Source: Entamoeba histolytica HM-1:IMSS | Taxonomy: Eukaryota; Evosea; Mastigamoebida; Endamoebidae | Direction of reading: 5' to 3' | DNA length: 64,000 nucleotides | Assembly (NCBI RefSeq): GCF_000208925.1 | Contig: NW_001914919.1 | Coordinates: 1 to 64,000, forward strand | Shown here: positions 39,912-49,780 of the stretch, in pieces | Layout: each line of letters begins with the position of its first letter | Position numbering within the stretch: the stretch's first letter is position 1 | Translations under genes and position numbers: made by a program | Notes under the pieces: generated by a model | The model's database searches: none | Told to the model about the DNA's origin: nothing | Seen by the model: the letters and a program-made list of their open reading frames with translations, nothing else

Positions 39912-42095
39912 TTAACACTTATGTTGTATCACAACAGAATTGATAATTTCTTTGAATTGATCAGAAACATCTTTTGGTACAGTAATTCTGACCATATCAG
40001 AAATAATTTCATCCTTTTTATTAGAGCGGCATTCAATTTTAACAATTTCTCTTGAAACTCCTTTTTCTGATTGAATCGTCCAATCAATCGTATCAATAGC
40101 ACAGAAACATATTTCTCTATCAATAATTTTATTACTTACAAGTAATAAAGCAGTTGGTGTTACTATAATTGTACATTCAATTTCTTTTTCCCCTTTTTTA
40201 CCTACTAAAGTAGCAAGAAACTCAAAATCTCCAACACGAGAAAATAATGAACGGCGAGATGTTTTAGCCATATAAATATCTGCTAAAACTTGACCTCTTT
40301 CTAAAGCAGATTTTAAAGTAAAACAATACAATCCATTGTTGTGATTTATATGGAATGCTCCACTTTTTGAAAAACCAATAAATTCTCCAATATCTTTATA
40401 TGCTAATTTTTCACTAATTTTTCTATTTCTTGGATCAATAATATAAATTGCAGTATATCCAATTCTTAAAACTCGTTCATTCTTTTTGTCTTTTTGAATA
40501 ACTGGATAATCTCTTTGTTCATAAATTAAACTTTCTGGGACTTTTGGAATATCACCAAATGCTTTTCTTATTTCTTCTTTTTCTTCAAATGTAGTTTGTG
40601 AAAAAGCTGTTTGAATTTGTTTTCTAATAGAAGGATGTGCATTAATACCTATTATTTTACCTGTTCCAAGATGTTTAACAAAATCAGCAATAGCATCAAC
40701 TTGATTAAGAACAACCCATGCAAAATCACATATTATAATTTCATTGTCTGGAATAAATTGTTTTAGTTTTGTATACCCTGTAAGAAATCCTCGTTCCATC
40801 ATTCCTTGTGCTACTCTTTCACATGAAACATACCATAATGCCTCTTGTTTTGGACTTCTTCCAATATAAACAGTAACATGTTGTGATGAAAGAAAATCTC
40901 TAAATGGATCACCAGTAGGTGCATTTCCAATAAATTTAGGTATTTTCAATTGATAAGTACGTGGAGAAGGTCCTAATAAATCTGCATTTTTAAGAAGACC
41001 TTGAGGGTCAGGTAAACGAACTGCTCTTGTTGATGGTCTTCTTACACATTTACTCCATGGGAGTCTACGACAAACTTGTTGTGCTCCTTTTTCACTAAGA
41101 GTAGTTAAATTTGGAACTGCTTCATTTAAGAGTCTATGAAGTTCAATAACAAGAGGTGGATTAATTTGAGAAGCTTCAAATATAATAGTTGGTTTTGTTT
41201 TAATAATTCCAGCATTAGATAATGCTTTTAAATAAGCTTGAAGAGCAGGTCCTCTTGACATAACATAAGGTAAGGAATTAGTCATCCAAGGTTCTTTTGT
41301 TTCTCTAACGTTATTAGCAATGTTTTGTAAAATTTTTGTTAAAAGAATTAATGTTCTTCTTGCTGTTGGTGGAACAATAGCCGTACCACATAAATTTGAA
41401 CCTTCTGGAGCAGCCAAAGCAGGACAAAATAATCTAAGAAATACAAAACCACCAATAAGTGAGAGAGCAATATCAGGATCATCTGTATGATATAAGAAAC
41501 AAGACTCTCTAATTTGATGACACATAACTGAAAGAGGAGTTGGAGTATTTCGTAAATGTCTTCTTAAAGTTGCAATTACTTCATCACTTAAATCTTCTAA
41601 TTTTTGAAGACTATTATTTGCTTCTTCAGTTAATTGTTCTTCAGTTTTATTTGGATAAAGTGTTTGAAGTTTAATAGGGTCTAACTCAAGAGGAGGCATT
41701 GCAATAACCTTTTGAATAATTGGTTGAAATACTTCCATCATAAAATTTTGACATTCTTTTCTAGCATATGCTGTTTGAACCTTTGTGCATAAACTATTTG
41801 TTCTGAATAAAGTTGCTGTTAGTACATTGGTTTGAAATTCTTGTTTTAATAATAATTCAATGAAGTCATCAATTACATGAACTTCACAAAACAAATCACA
41901 AATAAGATTGCTAAATAAATCTTGTGAAGTTATAGGAAGGGATTCTCCAAAAATACGAGCAATTTCAAGGTCGTTTGTTAATAAATTTATAAAATATAAA
42001 TAACTATCATCTAAAGCACGAGAATAATCAGATGGATACACTATTGCATTACCATCATCAACAGTGGAGTCTTTCTTTTCTTTGTTAAAAGCCAT
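39912..42095 (-). CDS. Ras GTPase-activating protein with neurofibromin-like C-terminus
   Basis: 727 aa, intronless. The RasGAP catalytic domain covers about residues 30-310: the arginine finger is Arg98 in LFRTNSLCTK and the structural motif is FLRLFCPALAAP at 219-230. After a linker (CRRLPWSKCVRRPSTR), a second domain at about 390-520 with IICDFAWVVLNQVDAIADFV and HLGTGKIIGINAHPSI could be a Sec14/CRAL-TRIO-like module, and the last 170 residues look PH-like (beta-rich, ending with a helix DVSDQFKEIINSVV). RasGAP followed by Sec14-PH is the neurofibromin order, here in a much shorter protein. The GAP call is firm; the second module is inferred from pattern only. Confidence 0.8.
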   Translation of the reverse strand: MAFNKEKKDSTVDDGNAIVYPSDYSRALDDSYLYFINLLTNDLEIARIFGESLPITSQDLFSNLICDLFCEVHVIDDFIELLLKQEFQTNVLTATLFRTNSLCTKVQTAYARKECQNFMMEVFQPIIQKVIAMPPLELDPIKLQTLYPNKTEEQLTEEANNSLQKLEDLSDEVIATLRRHLRNTPTPLSVMCHQIRESCFLYHTDDPDIALSLIGGFVFLRLFCPALAAPEGSNLCGTAIVPPTARRTLILLTKILQNIANNVRETKEPWMTNSLPYVMSRGPALQAYLKALSNAGIIKTKPTIIFEASQINPPLVIELHRLLNEAVPNLTTLSEKGAQQVCRRLPWSKCVRRPSTRAVRLPDPQGLLKNADLLGPSPRTYQLKIPKFIGNAPTGDPFRDFLSSQHVTVYIGRSPKQEALWYVSCERVAQGMMERGFLTGYTKLKQFIPDNEIIICDFAWVVLNQVDAIADFVKHLGTGKIIGINAHPSIRKQIQTAFSQTTFEEKEEIRKAFGDIPKVPESLIYEQRDYPVIQKDKKNERVLRIGYTAIYIIDPRNRKISEKLAYKDIGEFIGFSKSGAFHINHNNGLYCFTLKSALERGQVLADIYMAKTSRRSLFSRVGDFEFLATLVGKKGEKEIECTIIVTPTALLLVSNKIIDREICFCAIDTIDWTIQSEKGVSREIVKIECRSNKKDEIISDMVRITVPKDVSDQFKEIINSVVIQHKC

Positions 42096-42178
42096 CTCTA
42101 AATATTTTATTTTTAGTTTATTTTTGAGTTTGTTTTTTTTTTGGATTTGAAAACAATTCCAACAATAAAATAATCAAA

Positions 42179-44206
42179 TTACAAAGGAGAAATTGAATAT
42201 GAACCAAAATAGAAAGTCAGATATTTTGAACAAGTAAGATAAAATTGAACATCATTAACTGTTTCTGATAAATTTCCTTTAATAATAAATTCATTATCAA
42301 TTGAAGAATTGTGAATAAGAGAAAGAGAACCAAGATTTTTTGAATAGAAATTTGGAGAGAAACAATTAAATGGAATAGAATTTATTGAAAAATTAAATTG
42401 GTTATTTCGGTCTAAAACAAAAGTATCACCAGACTGATGATCTACTATTGTTGGTTGATAAGATGGTTGTATAACATACATAATTCCAATAGCAATAAAT
42501 CCAAAAACAAGAATCACACATAATATTGTTGATACAAAACAAAATGAAAGATTCTTTACTTTATGAATGAAAATGAGTATCATAATTACTAGGAATATTA
42601 CAACTGTTATTCCTGCAGCTGTTTGATAAGAAGCAGGTCCCATAATAACAGTAAGTGATAATGAAATAATAAAAAAGAAAGTAAAAAGAGATAATGTAAG
42701 AAAATGATAAGTTTTCCATTCCCAAACAACTCTATGAAATCTAAACATTTCACATAATTCTTTTCTTTCATGTATTAAAGAAAGATAAACACATAATGTT
42801 GTAACTATGAAATATCCCCATATTATATATTGATAACGATATGTAAATGGAAGAATCAAACTCATAAAAGTTAAAATAATTGCAAAATATATTGTTACTG
42901 GAATTGGTCCAAATGAAAAAGAATAAATTGGTTCTTGAGCTTTATCAATACATTTTTGTAATTCATATAAGTCTTGTTTTTGTTTTATTTTTAAATCATC
43001 TGCTAGATTAAGAGCTTCAACAACTCTATCTTGTAAACATTTAAATTGTGTATCATTAGCTCCATCTAACATAGATATTTCAGAGTTTAATTGTTTTAAT
43101 GACTCTACTAAAAATGGAATAACTCCAAGTACATCTACACTTAATGTTCCAGTTATTTCATCAGTATGAACTAAATCGGGTAATACCTCTTTTACTTCTT
43201 GTGCAACAAAACCTAGTCGTAGTTGTGGTGAATTTTTATAACGATATTGTTTTCCAACAAGTTGTGAAATACTTTCAAGACAATCTGATAAAGGTCTAAT
43301 ATGACATTTAGTTCGTTCATCAGATCTTACAAAATATCCATTTTCAGCAAGGACTTCTCCATAAACATGAAGTCTATGAAGAGTTTTTGATATATTATAA
43401 ATACGTAAAAAATCTCCTTTTTGTAATTCTGAACTAAGTAATTGATGTGTTGCTGATTGTGAAACATTAACTGTATTAATTAAAACATCCCATTCATTTG
43501 ATGCAAGTGAAAGTGTATTTGATTGTTGAGGAGATTGAAGTTGTTGCATTTCAATTTTGACTTCTTGAGAATTTGTTTGTTCAGCAGAAGATAATGTTTG
43601 ATCAAAAGAAGTAATTTGTGGTGTTGTATCCATTTGATATTGATAAGGAAGCATTTGATTAGGCACAAGAGGATAACTTGGTACAAAAGAATTTATTACA
43701 TTTGGGGGTTGTGCTAAAACAATTTGAGATAATTGGGGTTGTATTGGTTGTGTTAATTGAGAAGGGATTTGGTTTTGAAGTATTGGTTGTATTTGTGGTT
43801 GAGGTTGTATTTGAGAAAGAACAGGAACAAGTTGGGGTATGTGTTGAATTGGTTGAGGATTAGAAGATATTTGTTGAACAAGTTGTTCATCATCACTTTC
43901 TTGTCTCTTTTTATCAGATACAAGTTGAGTCATATATTTTTCACAAAGAGATTTAACTAATTCTTTATTTTGAATATTTTTATATGGAACATCTTCATAA
44001 CGACCTGGCTCTTTTTCACATAATACTTTTCTAAGGTGAGTATCCCAAATATGAGAATAACAATTATACCGAGTTTTTAAAGGATCAGTACATCCTTCAA
44101 ATGTACATTGCCAATTCTTTTTTCTATGTTTTCTTGTTCTTGGAATTTCTGCTGAATTAACAATAATTTTTGCTGGTAATTTAGTTGATGTTTCGTCAAT
44201 TTGCAT
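42179..44206 (-). CDS. Membrane-tethered zinc-finger protein with S74/ICA self-cleaving domain, paralogue 1
   Basis: 675 aa, intronless. Domains in order: basic RTRKHRKKNW and a C-X4-C-X12-H-X4-H zinc finger (Cys34, Cys39, His52, His57); a Gln/Pro/Ile-rich disordered linker (about 100-235) like an activation region; the ICA/peptidase S74 domain, starting near LHVYGEVLAENGYF with RSDERTK carrying the Ser295-Lys300 dyad, then LGFVAQEVKEVLPDL and LSVDVLGVIPFLV; a helical segment; about five membrane helices (about 430-590); and a tail with N-glycosylation sites (NSS, NLS). In MYRF, S74 domains trimerise and cut just before this Ser, releasing the DNA-binding part. The DHRAK-type dyad spacing (Ser-X4-Lys) is exact. 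I infer a membrane-tethered transcription factor. Confidence 0.83.
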   Translation of the reverse strand: MQIDETSTKLPAKIIVNSAEIPRTRKHRKKNWQCTFEGCTDPLKTRYNCYSHIWDTHLRKVLCEKEPGRYEDVPYKNIQNKELVKSLCEKYMTQLVSDKKRQESDDEQLVQQISSNPQPIQHIPQLVPVLSQIQPQPQIQPILQNQIPSQLTQPIQPQLSQIVLAQPPNVINSFVPSYPLVPNQMLPYQYQMDTTPQITSFDQTLSSAEQTNSQEVKIEMQQLQSPQQSNTLSLASNEWDVLINTVNVSQSATHQLLSSELQKGDFLRIYNISKTLHRLHVYGEVLAENGYFVRSDERTKCHIRPLSDCLESISQLVGKQYRYKNSPQLRLGFVAQEVKEVLPDLVHTDEITGTLSVDVLGVIPFLVESLKQLNSEISMLDGANDTQFKCLQDRVVEALNLADDLKIKQKQDLYELQKCIDKAQEPIYSFSFGPIPVTIYFAIILTFMSLILPFTYRYQYIIWGYFIVTTLCVYLSLIHERKELCEMFRFHRVVWEWKTYHFLTLSLFTFFFIISLSLTVIMGPASYQTAAGITVVIFLVIMILIFIHKVKNLSFCFVSTILCVILVFGFIAIGIMYVIQPSYQPTIVDHQSGDTFVLDRNNQFNFSINSIPFNCFSPNFYSKNLGSLSLIHNSSIDNEFIIKGNLSETVNDVQFYLTCSKYLTFYFGSYSISPL

Positions 44207-44445
44207 ACAAAATGAAATAAGACAATCTTTTTTGTTTCATAATTTTTCTAATTTTTTTATTTTATTTAATAATTTTTGATAACAAATTATTAAAAGTATA
44301 ATAAATTATACTTCTTATTTATAACTTATTGATATTCAAAATTATGAAACATAATTCTAAAAATAAAATATATAAAAAAATCCAAAAAACTTTCTTCTTA
44401 TCCAAAAAATAGCCTAAAACTAAAAACTAAAAAAGAAACAACAAG

Positions 44446-45969
44446 ATGTTTGGTAAGAAGAAACAAAAACCACAAATGGACACTTCATATGTTTCAGTTA
44501 TTGATGGTGTGAAGAAGATTTATGATGAAAAAATTAAAAAATTAGAGGCTGATTATAAATATGATTATTTAGTATCTCCTCTTATGAGACAAGCTGATTT
44601 TGAAGCTAAGCCAATGGTTTTATTCCTTGGTCAATATTCTACTGGTAAAACTACTTTTATTAATTATTTATTAAACTATGACTATCCTGGTTCTCATATT
44701 GGTCCTGAACCAACTACTGATGGTTTTATGGCAATTATGCATGGACCTAATTCTACTAATATTCCAGGTAATACCTTATGTGTTCAATCAGATAAACCAT
44801 TTACTTCATTATCTAAGTTTGGTAATGAATTTATGGCTAAATTTAATGGGTCATTCTGTAATCTTCCACTTCTTGAACATTTAACTTTTATTGATTCTCC
44901 TGGTGTTTTGTCTGGAGAAAAACAAAGAATTGGTAGATCATATGATTTTAATGAAGTTGTAAGATGGTTTGCTGAAAGAGCTGATATGATTGTACTTGTA
45001 TTTGATGCACATAAATTAGATATTTCTGATGAATTTAAAGGAGTTATTGAAGCTGTTAAGAAACATTCTGAAAAGATGAGACTTGTATTAAATAAAGCAG
45101 ATTCTATTGATTCACAACAATTAATGAGAGTATATGGAGCTCTTATGTGGTCACTTGGTAAAGTTATGCAAACACCAGAATGTCTAAGGGTTTATGTCTC
45201 TTCATTCTGGGACCAACCATTTAAAGAGTCATTATTTACTGGATTATTTGAAAAAGAACGTGATGATTTAATGTATGATCTTCATGCATTACCAAAACAA
45301 GCTACTGTTCGTAAAGTTAATGAATTATGTAAACGTGCTAGATTGGCTAAAGCTAATGCATATATTACATCATATCTTCGTGAACAAATGCCAACATTTG
45401 GTAAAGATAAGAAGAAAGCAGAATTATTAAAAGACTTGAACACTGTTTTCAATACTGTTATGAAACGATATAACTTAGCTGCTGGTGATTTCCCACCAAT
45501 TGACGTATATAAAGATCGTTTACAAAATTGTGATTTTTCTAAATTCCCTAAATTGGATATGAGAGTAATTAATGCAGTTGATGATGCTCTTGGAACTCAA
45601 ATTCCATTGTTATTGAAAAAATTCCCAATGGAAGATGACTTATCAACTCATACCAATCCATTTGAAGTTGCAAGTAACTTTGAAAAATGTTGTATTACTC
45701 TTGATGTTAGTGAAGATGAAATGAACTCATACCAAAAAGAGTTTGATAAATTACCAAAGAATGAAGTTGGTAAAGTACTTGGTAAAGATTGTTTTGCACC
45801 ATTAATGGCTAGTGGAGCAGATAAAAAAGATCTTCAAAAGATTTGGTCAATTGCAGATTCAGGAAAAGAAGGAGCATTAAATGCACACCAATATATTCTT
45901 GCAAAGGCATTAGTTAGAACATTATTACAATCAGGGGGATATCCTGACAATCTTCCACCAGTTGAATAA
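44446..45969 (+). CDS. EHD-family ATPase (dynamin-like, EH domain)
   Basis: 507 aa, intronless. EHD proteins are dynamin-like ATPases that oligomerise on and tubulate endosomal membranes. P-loop GQYSTGKT is at residues 62-69, then EPTTDGF (switch I region), DSPGVLSGEKQRI (G3), NKAD (G4), and the N-terminal and C-terminal helical domains. The last 90 residues form an EH domain (FAPLMASGADKKDLQKIWSIAD, then KEGALNAHQYILAKALV) that binds NPF-type motifs in partner proteins. The order and length agree with EHD1-4 homologues. Divergently placed about 240 bases from ICA paralogue 1. Codon use is somewhat less AT-biased, suggesting good expression. Confidence 0.93.
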   Translation: MFGKKKQKPQMDTSYVSVIDGVKKIYDEKIKKLEADYKYDYLVSPLMRQADFEAKPMVLFLGQYSTGKTTFINYLLNYDYPGSHIGPEPTTDGFMAIMHGPNSTNIPGNTLCVQSDKPFTSLSKFGNEFMAKFNGSFCNLPLLEHLTFIDSPGVLSGEKQRIGRSYDFNEVVRWFAERADMIVLVFDAHKLDISDEFKGVIEAVKKHSEKMRLVLNKADSIDSQQLMRVYGALMWSLGKVMQTPECLRVYVSSFWDQPFKESLFTGLFEKERDDLMYDLHALPKQATVRKVNELCKRARLAKANAYITSYLREQMPTFGKDKKKAELLKDLNTVFNTVMKRYNLAAGDFPPIDVYKDRLQNCDFSKFPKLDMRVINAVDDALGTQIPLLLKKFPMEDDLSTHTNPFEVASNFEKCCITLDVSEDEMNSYQKEFDKLPKNEVGKVLGKDCFAPLMASGADKKDLQKIWSIADSGKEGALNAHQYILAKALVRTLLQSGGYPDNLPPVE

Positions 45970-46046
45970 AAAAGTTATTAGTACAATTAAGATACTTTTA
46001 CATTTTTATTAAAACCTTTTATTTTTTTTATTTTAAATTTTTATTA

Positions 46047-46513
46047 TTAATTAATCGTTTGTTCTACTACAAAATCAGGTCTTTTCACATTAATTCCACG
46101 GTCTTTTAATGCAGACGCAACATCTTCTAATGTCATTGTAGTAACAGGTTTGATAGCAGAGTGTGAATGAAGATGTGTCAATCCATATGCTTGGGCATCA
46201 GTTATAACTTCAAACATAAATTTTTCAGTAGCTAGAGCAACTGCTTTTGCTATTTGTTTGTCTTGAGATTGAAATCCAGCCATCGCCATATAATGATTTA
46301 CTATTTCAGTTGGAATCTAATGCATAAATAACTAATAAAAGTGATTAGTAATGATAAAACACAAACAACAGAATACCAAATTTGACAATTTTCATGAAAT
46401 TGTTTCATTTCAGGTTTAAATATTTCTACTGGTGCTTCTTTTGGTTGGTTACTAATAAATTAATAGAGATAATAATAAGAGTAATAGAAGTGGAAATGAA
46501 CAAACTTATTCAT
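46047..46513 (-). CDS. TAF10: TAF10-like TFIID/SAGA subunit (three exons, 8-nt first exon)
   Basis: Exons 46513-46506 (ATG AAT AA), 46451-46367 and 46316-46047 join to 120 aa; introns 46452-46505 and 46317-46366 both begin GTTTG and end TAG. The histone-fold core IPTEIVNHYMAMAGFQSQDKQIAKAVALATEKFM matches the TAF10 pattern (IPd..t.yYL...GF...D.ri.rlvslaaqKFi), and the C-terminal half TMTLEDVASALKDRGINVKRPDF matches LTMEDLtpAL.eyGINVKKPhyF. TAF10 pairs with TAF3 or TAF8 in TFIID and with SPT7-type partners in SAGA. Read without splicing, only the part from MAMAGF would be seen and the first helix lost. The middle exon is the least secure part. Confidence 0.78.
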
Positions 46514-46645
46514 TATATTGATTTTAAAGATTTTGATTTAACAAAAAATTGAATAACAAAAAAAAAGATAACAGAAGTTATAATATCTATTTTAATAAAG
46601 AAGTGACTGGTAAGTTCAATGTTGACAACTTTGAAATATAGATAA

Positions 46646-47525
46646 TTATTGTGAGGTCATCTCTATTTCCTTTTGTGGTGCTTGGTTAGTCATGTTTTGA
46701 TTTTTAGGAATATTTTCTACAGTGGTTTGTTGAAATGTTCGTTGTTTTGAGAGTTGTTCCATTCTTAGCTGAATCTCTTCTTCAAAAGTTAGTACATGAC
46801 AACATCTTCTAACTTCAACAAATGTGTAACATACAAAAAAACATATATTTGAAACTATGAATAAAGTGTTTAGACCACAGCACAAATAAAAAAGAATTGT
46901 ACTGTTAGTTTCAATACAATTTCCACAAGTGGTACATGTTCCATCATTTTCCATTTCTTTAATTGTAGTAAATGAAAGGTGATTATCATAAAGACAAGAA
47001 CATTCAGGTTGAACTGTTCCATTTGAAAAGACATAACAACAATGAAACTGAGATATGAATAATATCGCATTACATATAAAAAAAACAAAAACAAACTTGT
47101 TTCTCAAAGCCATGTTTCTTAACTTCAGTAAAATTTTCAACGTCAATAACCTCAAATGCTCCACCAACCCAACTAAGAATAACAAGGGGAAGAATAATAA
47201 TAGTCTCTATAAATAAAAGAATAATAAAAAGTTTTCTTATCCTTCTATACTCTTTCTTATTATAAAAAACAAAGACAGTTGCAAAGAAATGGAAAACAAC
47301 ACCAATAATACCAAATGTTAAAGTAAGAATAGATGACATTAATCTATATTTTGTTTCATTTTTATTAATTGTCCAATGAATAGATATACCATAAATTGCA
47401 GCAACAGAATAAAGACATGCAATAGTCTTGAAAGAATAAGTTACAAAAAAAAGAGAAATAAGAAAGAATTACAGAAAACAAACAAATAAAGCAGACAAAG
47501 TTCCAAGAACAAACACTTCTTTCAT
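46646..47525 (-). CDS. Tetraspanin-like four-helix membrane protein (three exons)
   Basis: Exons 47525-47484, 47426-47097 and 47047-46646 join to 257 aa. Intron 47427-47483 has a GTTTG donor and an unusual AAG acceptor; intron 47048-47096 has a GTTTG donor and a CAG acceptor; frame is kept at both. Topology is that of tetraspanins: helix 1 split by the first intron (VFVLGTLSALF then TIACLYSVAAIYG), helix 2 (LTLTFGIIGVVFHFFATVFVFY), helix 3 (KLFIILLFIETIIILPLVIL), a Cys-rich large loop with FHCCYVF and two further Cys pairs, helix 4 (FYLCCGLNTLFIVSNICFFV) and a Gln/Thr-rich cytosolic tail. The loop's CC motif lacks the usual Gly. N-glycosylation sites in the loop. It may organise surface or phagosome microdomains. 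Confidence 0.68.
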
Positions 47526-47622
47526 TTCTTAAAGAAATAACTATTAAAGATACATATAAAAAGGAAATTAATTTTTGGGGTATTTTTTCAAATAAATTTT
47601 CAAGGAAAAAATAACAGTAAAA

Positions 47623-48590
47623 TTATTCTGAAAAATAAGGGTGATGAAGAGCATCACGAGCAGTTATTCTTTTAGTAGGATTATATTGATTACAACATTC
47701 AAATAAGTTAATTCCACTTGTATTAAGTACTTCAAATTTTTGAGATAAATTTTCTTTCTCAAAAACAGGCAGGCTATGTCTAATTCTGTTTTTAAGATAA
47801 GTAAAGTCTGGCCATTCTTTTTCGTCGGGATATCCTAATACTCTAAATATTTTTAATAATTCATCATATTCACTTTCTCCTCTATAAATTGGTGCTCCAT
47901 ATGCTAATTCCCCAAAAATTGCACCTATTGACCAAATATCAACTGATGCTTCATAATGAGTTGCACCAAGTAAAATTTCAGGTGGACGATACCATAATGT
48001 AATGATTTCAGTTGTATATTCTCTTAAAGGAATTGTTACAGCTCTAACAAGACCAAAGTCAGCCAATTTGATATTACAATATTTATCAATCAATATATTT
48101 TGTGGTTTTAAATCACGGTGTAAATATCTTCTAGCATGAAGATATTCAATAGCACTGAATAATTGTTTCATCCATTTTTTAATTACTTTTGGTTGAATTT
48201 TTGAATGATTTTTAATGTATTTTGATAAATCACATTCACAATATTCAAATACCATTCCTAAAGAATCAACTTTATTTTCAACTGAAATTAATCTACACTA
48301 TATAAATATAACAATTCAATACTTATAAAGATGAAAATTAAAACAAACTTAATTATAAAAGGATGTCTTAATTTAAGTAATGAAGAAATCTCACGAAGAG
48401 AAGTACTAGAAATTCCATCAGAATCATTTTCACCTTTAATCATTTTTAAAGCATAATATTGTTTGTCATGAACATTCCTAACTTTAGAAACAAAACCATA
48501 TGTTCCTTCTCCTAATGTTTCAATCTTTTCATATTTATCAAAAATAAGTTGAGTAGTAGAATGACGTTTTAATAAATAAGATGCGAACAT
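47623..48590 (-). CDS. Cyclin-dependent kinase-like protein (two exons)
   Basis: Exons 48590-48349 and 48292-47623, joined across the 56-nt intron 48293-48348 (GTTTG donor; the second of two nearby TAGs is the acceptor, as it alone keeps frame), give 303 aa. Kinase landmarks: GEGTYG at 27-32 (inhibitory-site Thr30/Tyr31 kept), Lys49, a PSTAIRE-helix variant SSTSLRE at 61-67, HRDLKPQN, DFG, and the activation loop YTTEIITLWYRPPEILLG with the phosphorylatable Thr. Joined, the linker reads PFIIKLISVENKVDSLGMVFEYCECDLSKY, a perfect CDK hinge. The ISSTSLRE form is closest to CDK10/CDK11-type kinases rather than CDK1. The partner cyclin is unknown. Confidence 0.85.
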
Positions 48591-48721
48591 AAGTATTCAG
48601 AATGATATAAATTTTTTTTTAGTTTAAATTTTTTTTCAATTAAACTATTAATTTAAAAAAATCTAAAAAATTTAATTTAATTTTAGGTTTTATTAGAACG
48701 AAAAAATTGAATAACAAATAA

Positions 48722-49540
48722 TCAATAAAAAGCATCATGTATGTTTGTAGTTAATTTTCCAGTATCATAATGGTATTGACAATGCATTCTTCTACTGTTT
48801 AAATATTTTTTATATTCACTACAAGTAAAATTAAATTGAAGTTGATAAACAATTGTTTTTAAATTTTGATAGAATTCAAATAGAATAGAAATATTTCCAA
48901 AAAGAAATCCTAAAGAAATTAAACGACATTCTATATGTAATTTTTTGAATTGAAAAAGAAGAAATATAATACAATTAAGACCAGTAGTAATTACAGTAAA
49001 TAATACAAAAAGATAATAATATAAATAATTATGTTGTCCAATACATGTTTGTAATAAAATACTATGATGATCATGTCTTAAAATACATCTATTATATATT
49101 AATGTTATTCAATTTATTATAAATATTTAGTTCAAATACAAAACAAACGTTCCACAAATATCACAATGAGTTACTCTTGGTTGTTTGATTGTATTGCATT
49201 TTAAACAAAAATCTAATGAATAATTTTTATCAAAAAAAACATTTTTATCAATTGCATTAACATCAAGATTTTTAGTATTTGTGTGTGAATTTGCAAAGAC
49301 TTTTCTAATAGGACCTATCCAATAATTATATTTATTATAATCTTTGTTATGTGGATTAATATAATTGATAACTAACATATCTACACAAATTAAAAGTTCT
49401 AAAAAACAAATTGGAAGTCTTAATTTGTAAAATAATTTACTTTCTTTACTAACTTGAAAGTTTATGTAAAAACTTATAATTCCAATTAGACCTATTATAA
49501 CATATAAGTAGTAAGGTTTATTCTTTTTGTAATTAGGCAT
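48722..49540 (-). CDS. DHHC-family palmitoyltransferase-like protein with DHHS active site (two exons)
   Basis: Exons 49540-49149 and 49088-48722 join to 252 aa; the 60-nt intron 49089-49148 (GTTTG to TAG) splits the Cys-rich domain. Spliced, the domain reads FCLKCNTIKQPRVTHCDICGT-CILRHDHHS, then QTCIGQHNYLYYYLFV. It keeps the zinc-binding Cys/His positions of the DHHC family, but the acyl-accepting Cys is Ser140, and the usual PWVGNC is ILLQTC. Four membrane helices, two on each side of the domain, give the usual topology. DHHC enzymes S-acylate cytosolic proteins via the missing Cys, so this copy is probably inactive or an altered enzyme. The ATG at 49538-49540 is preferred over an upstream TTG. 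Confidence 0.78.
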
Positions 49541-49780
49541 CAAAGAGATTAGATATCTATTTTAGAGTTTATTTTAAGTTCTATTTTTAATGAAAATTTA
49601 AAAGAATGATGAATTTTAATATATTTAATAAAATTTTCTCTTTCATTATTTTTTTTTGTTATATATTACATCTTTTTATTATTTTTTAATTTTAAAATAA
49701 AATTGCATTTTTTCTTGAATTTGTCTCTTTTTATATCTCTCAGAGAGACAACAACTGTTTTCATTATAATCATTAATTTA

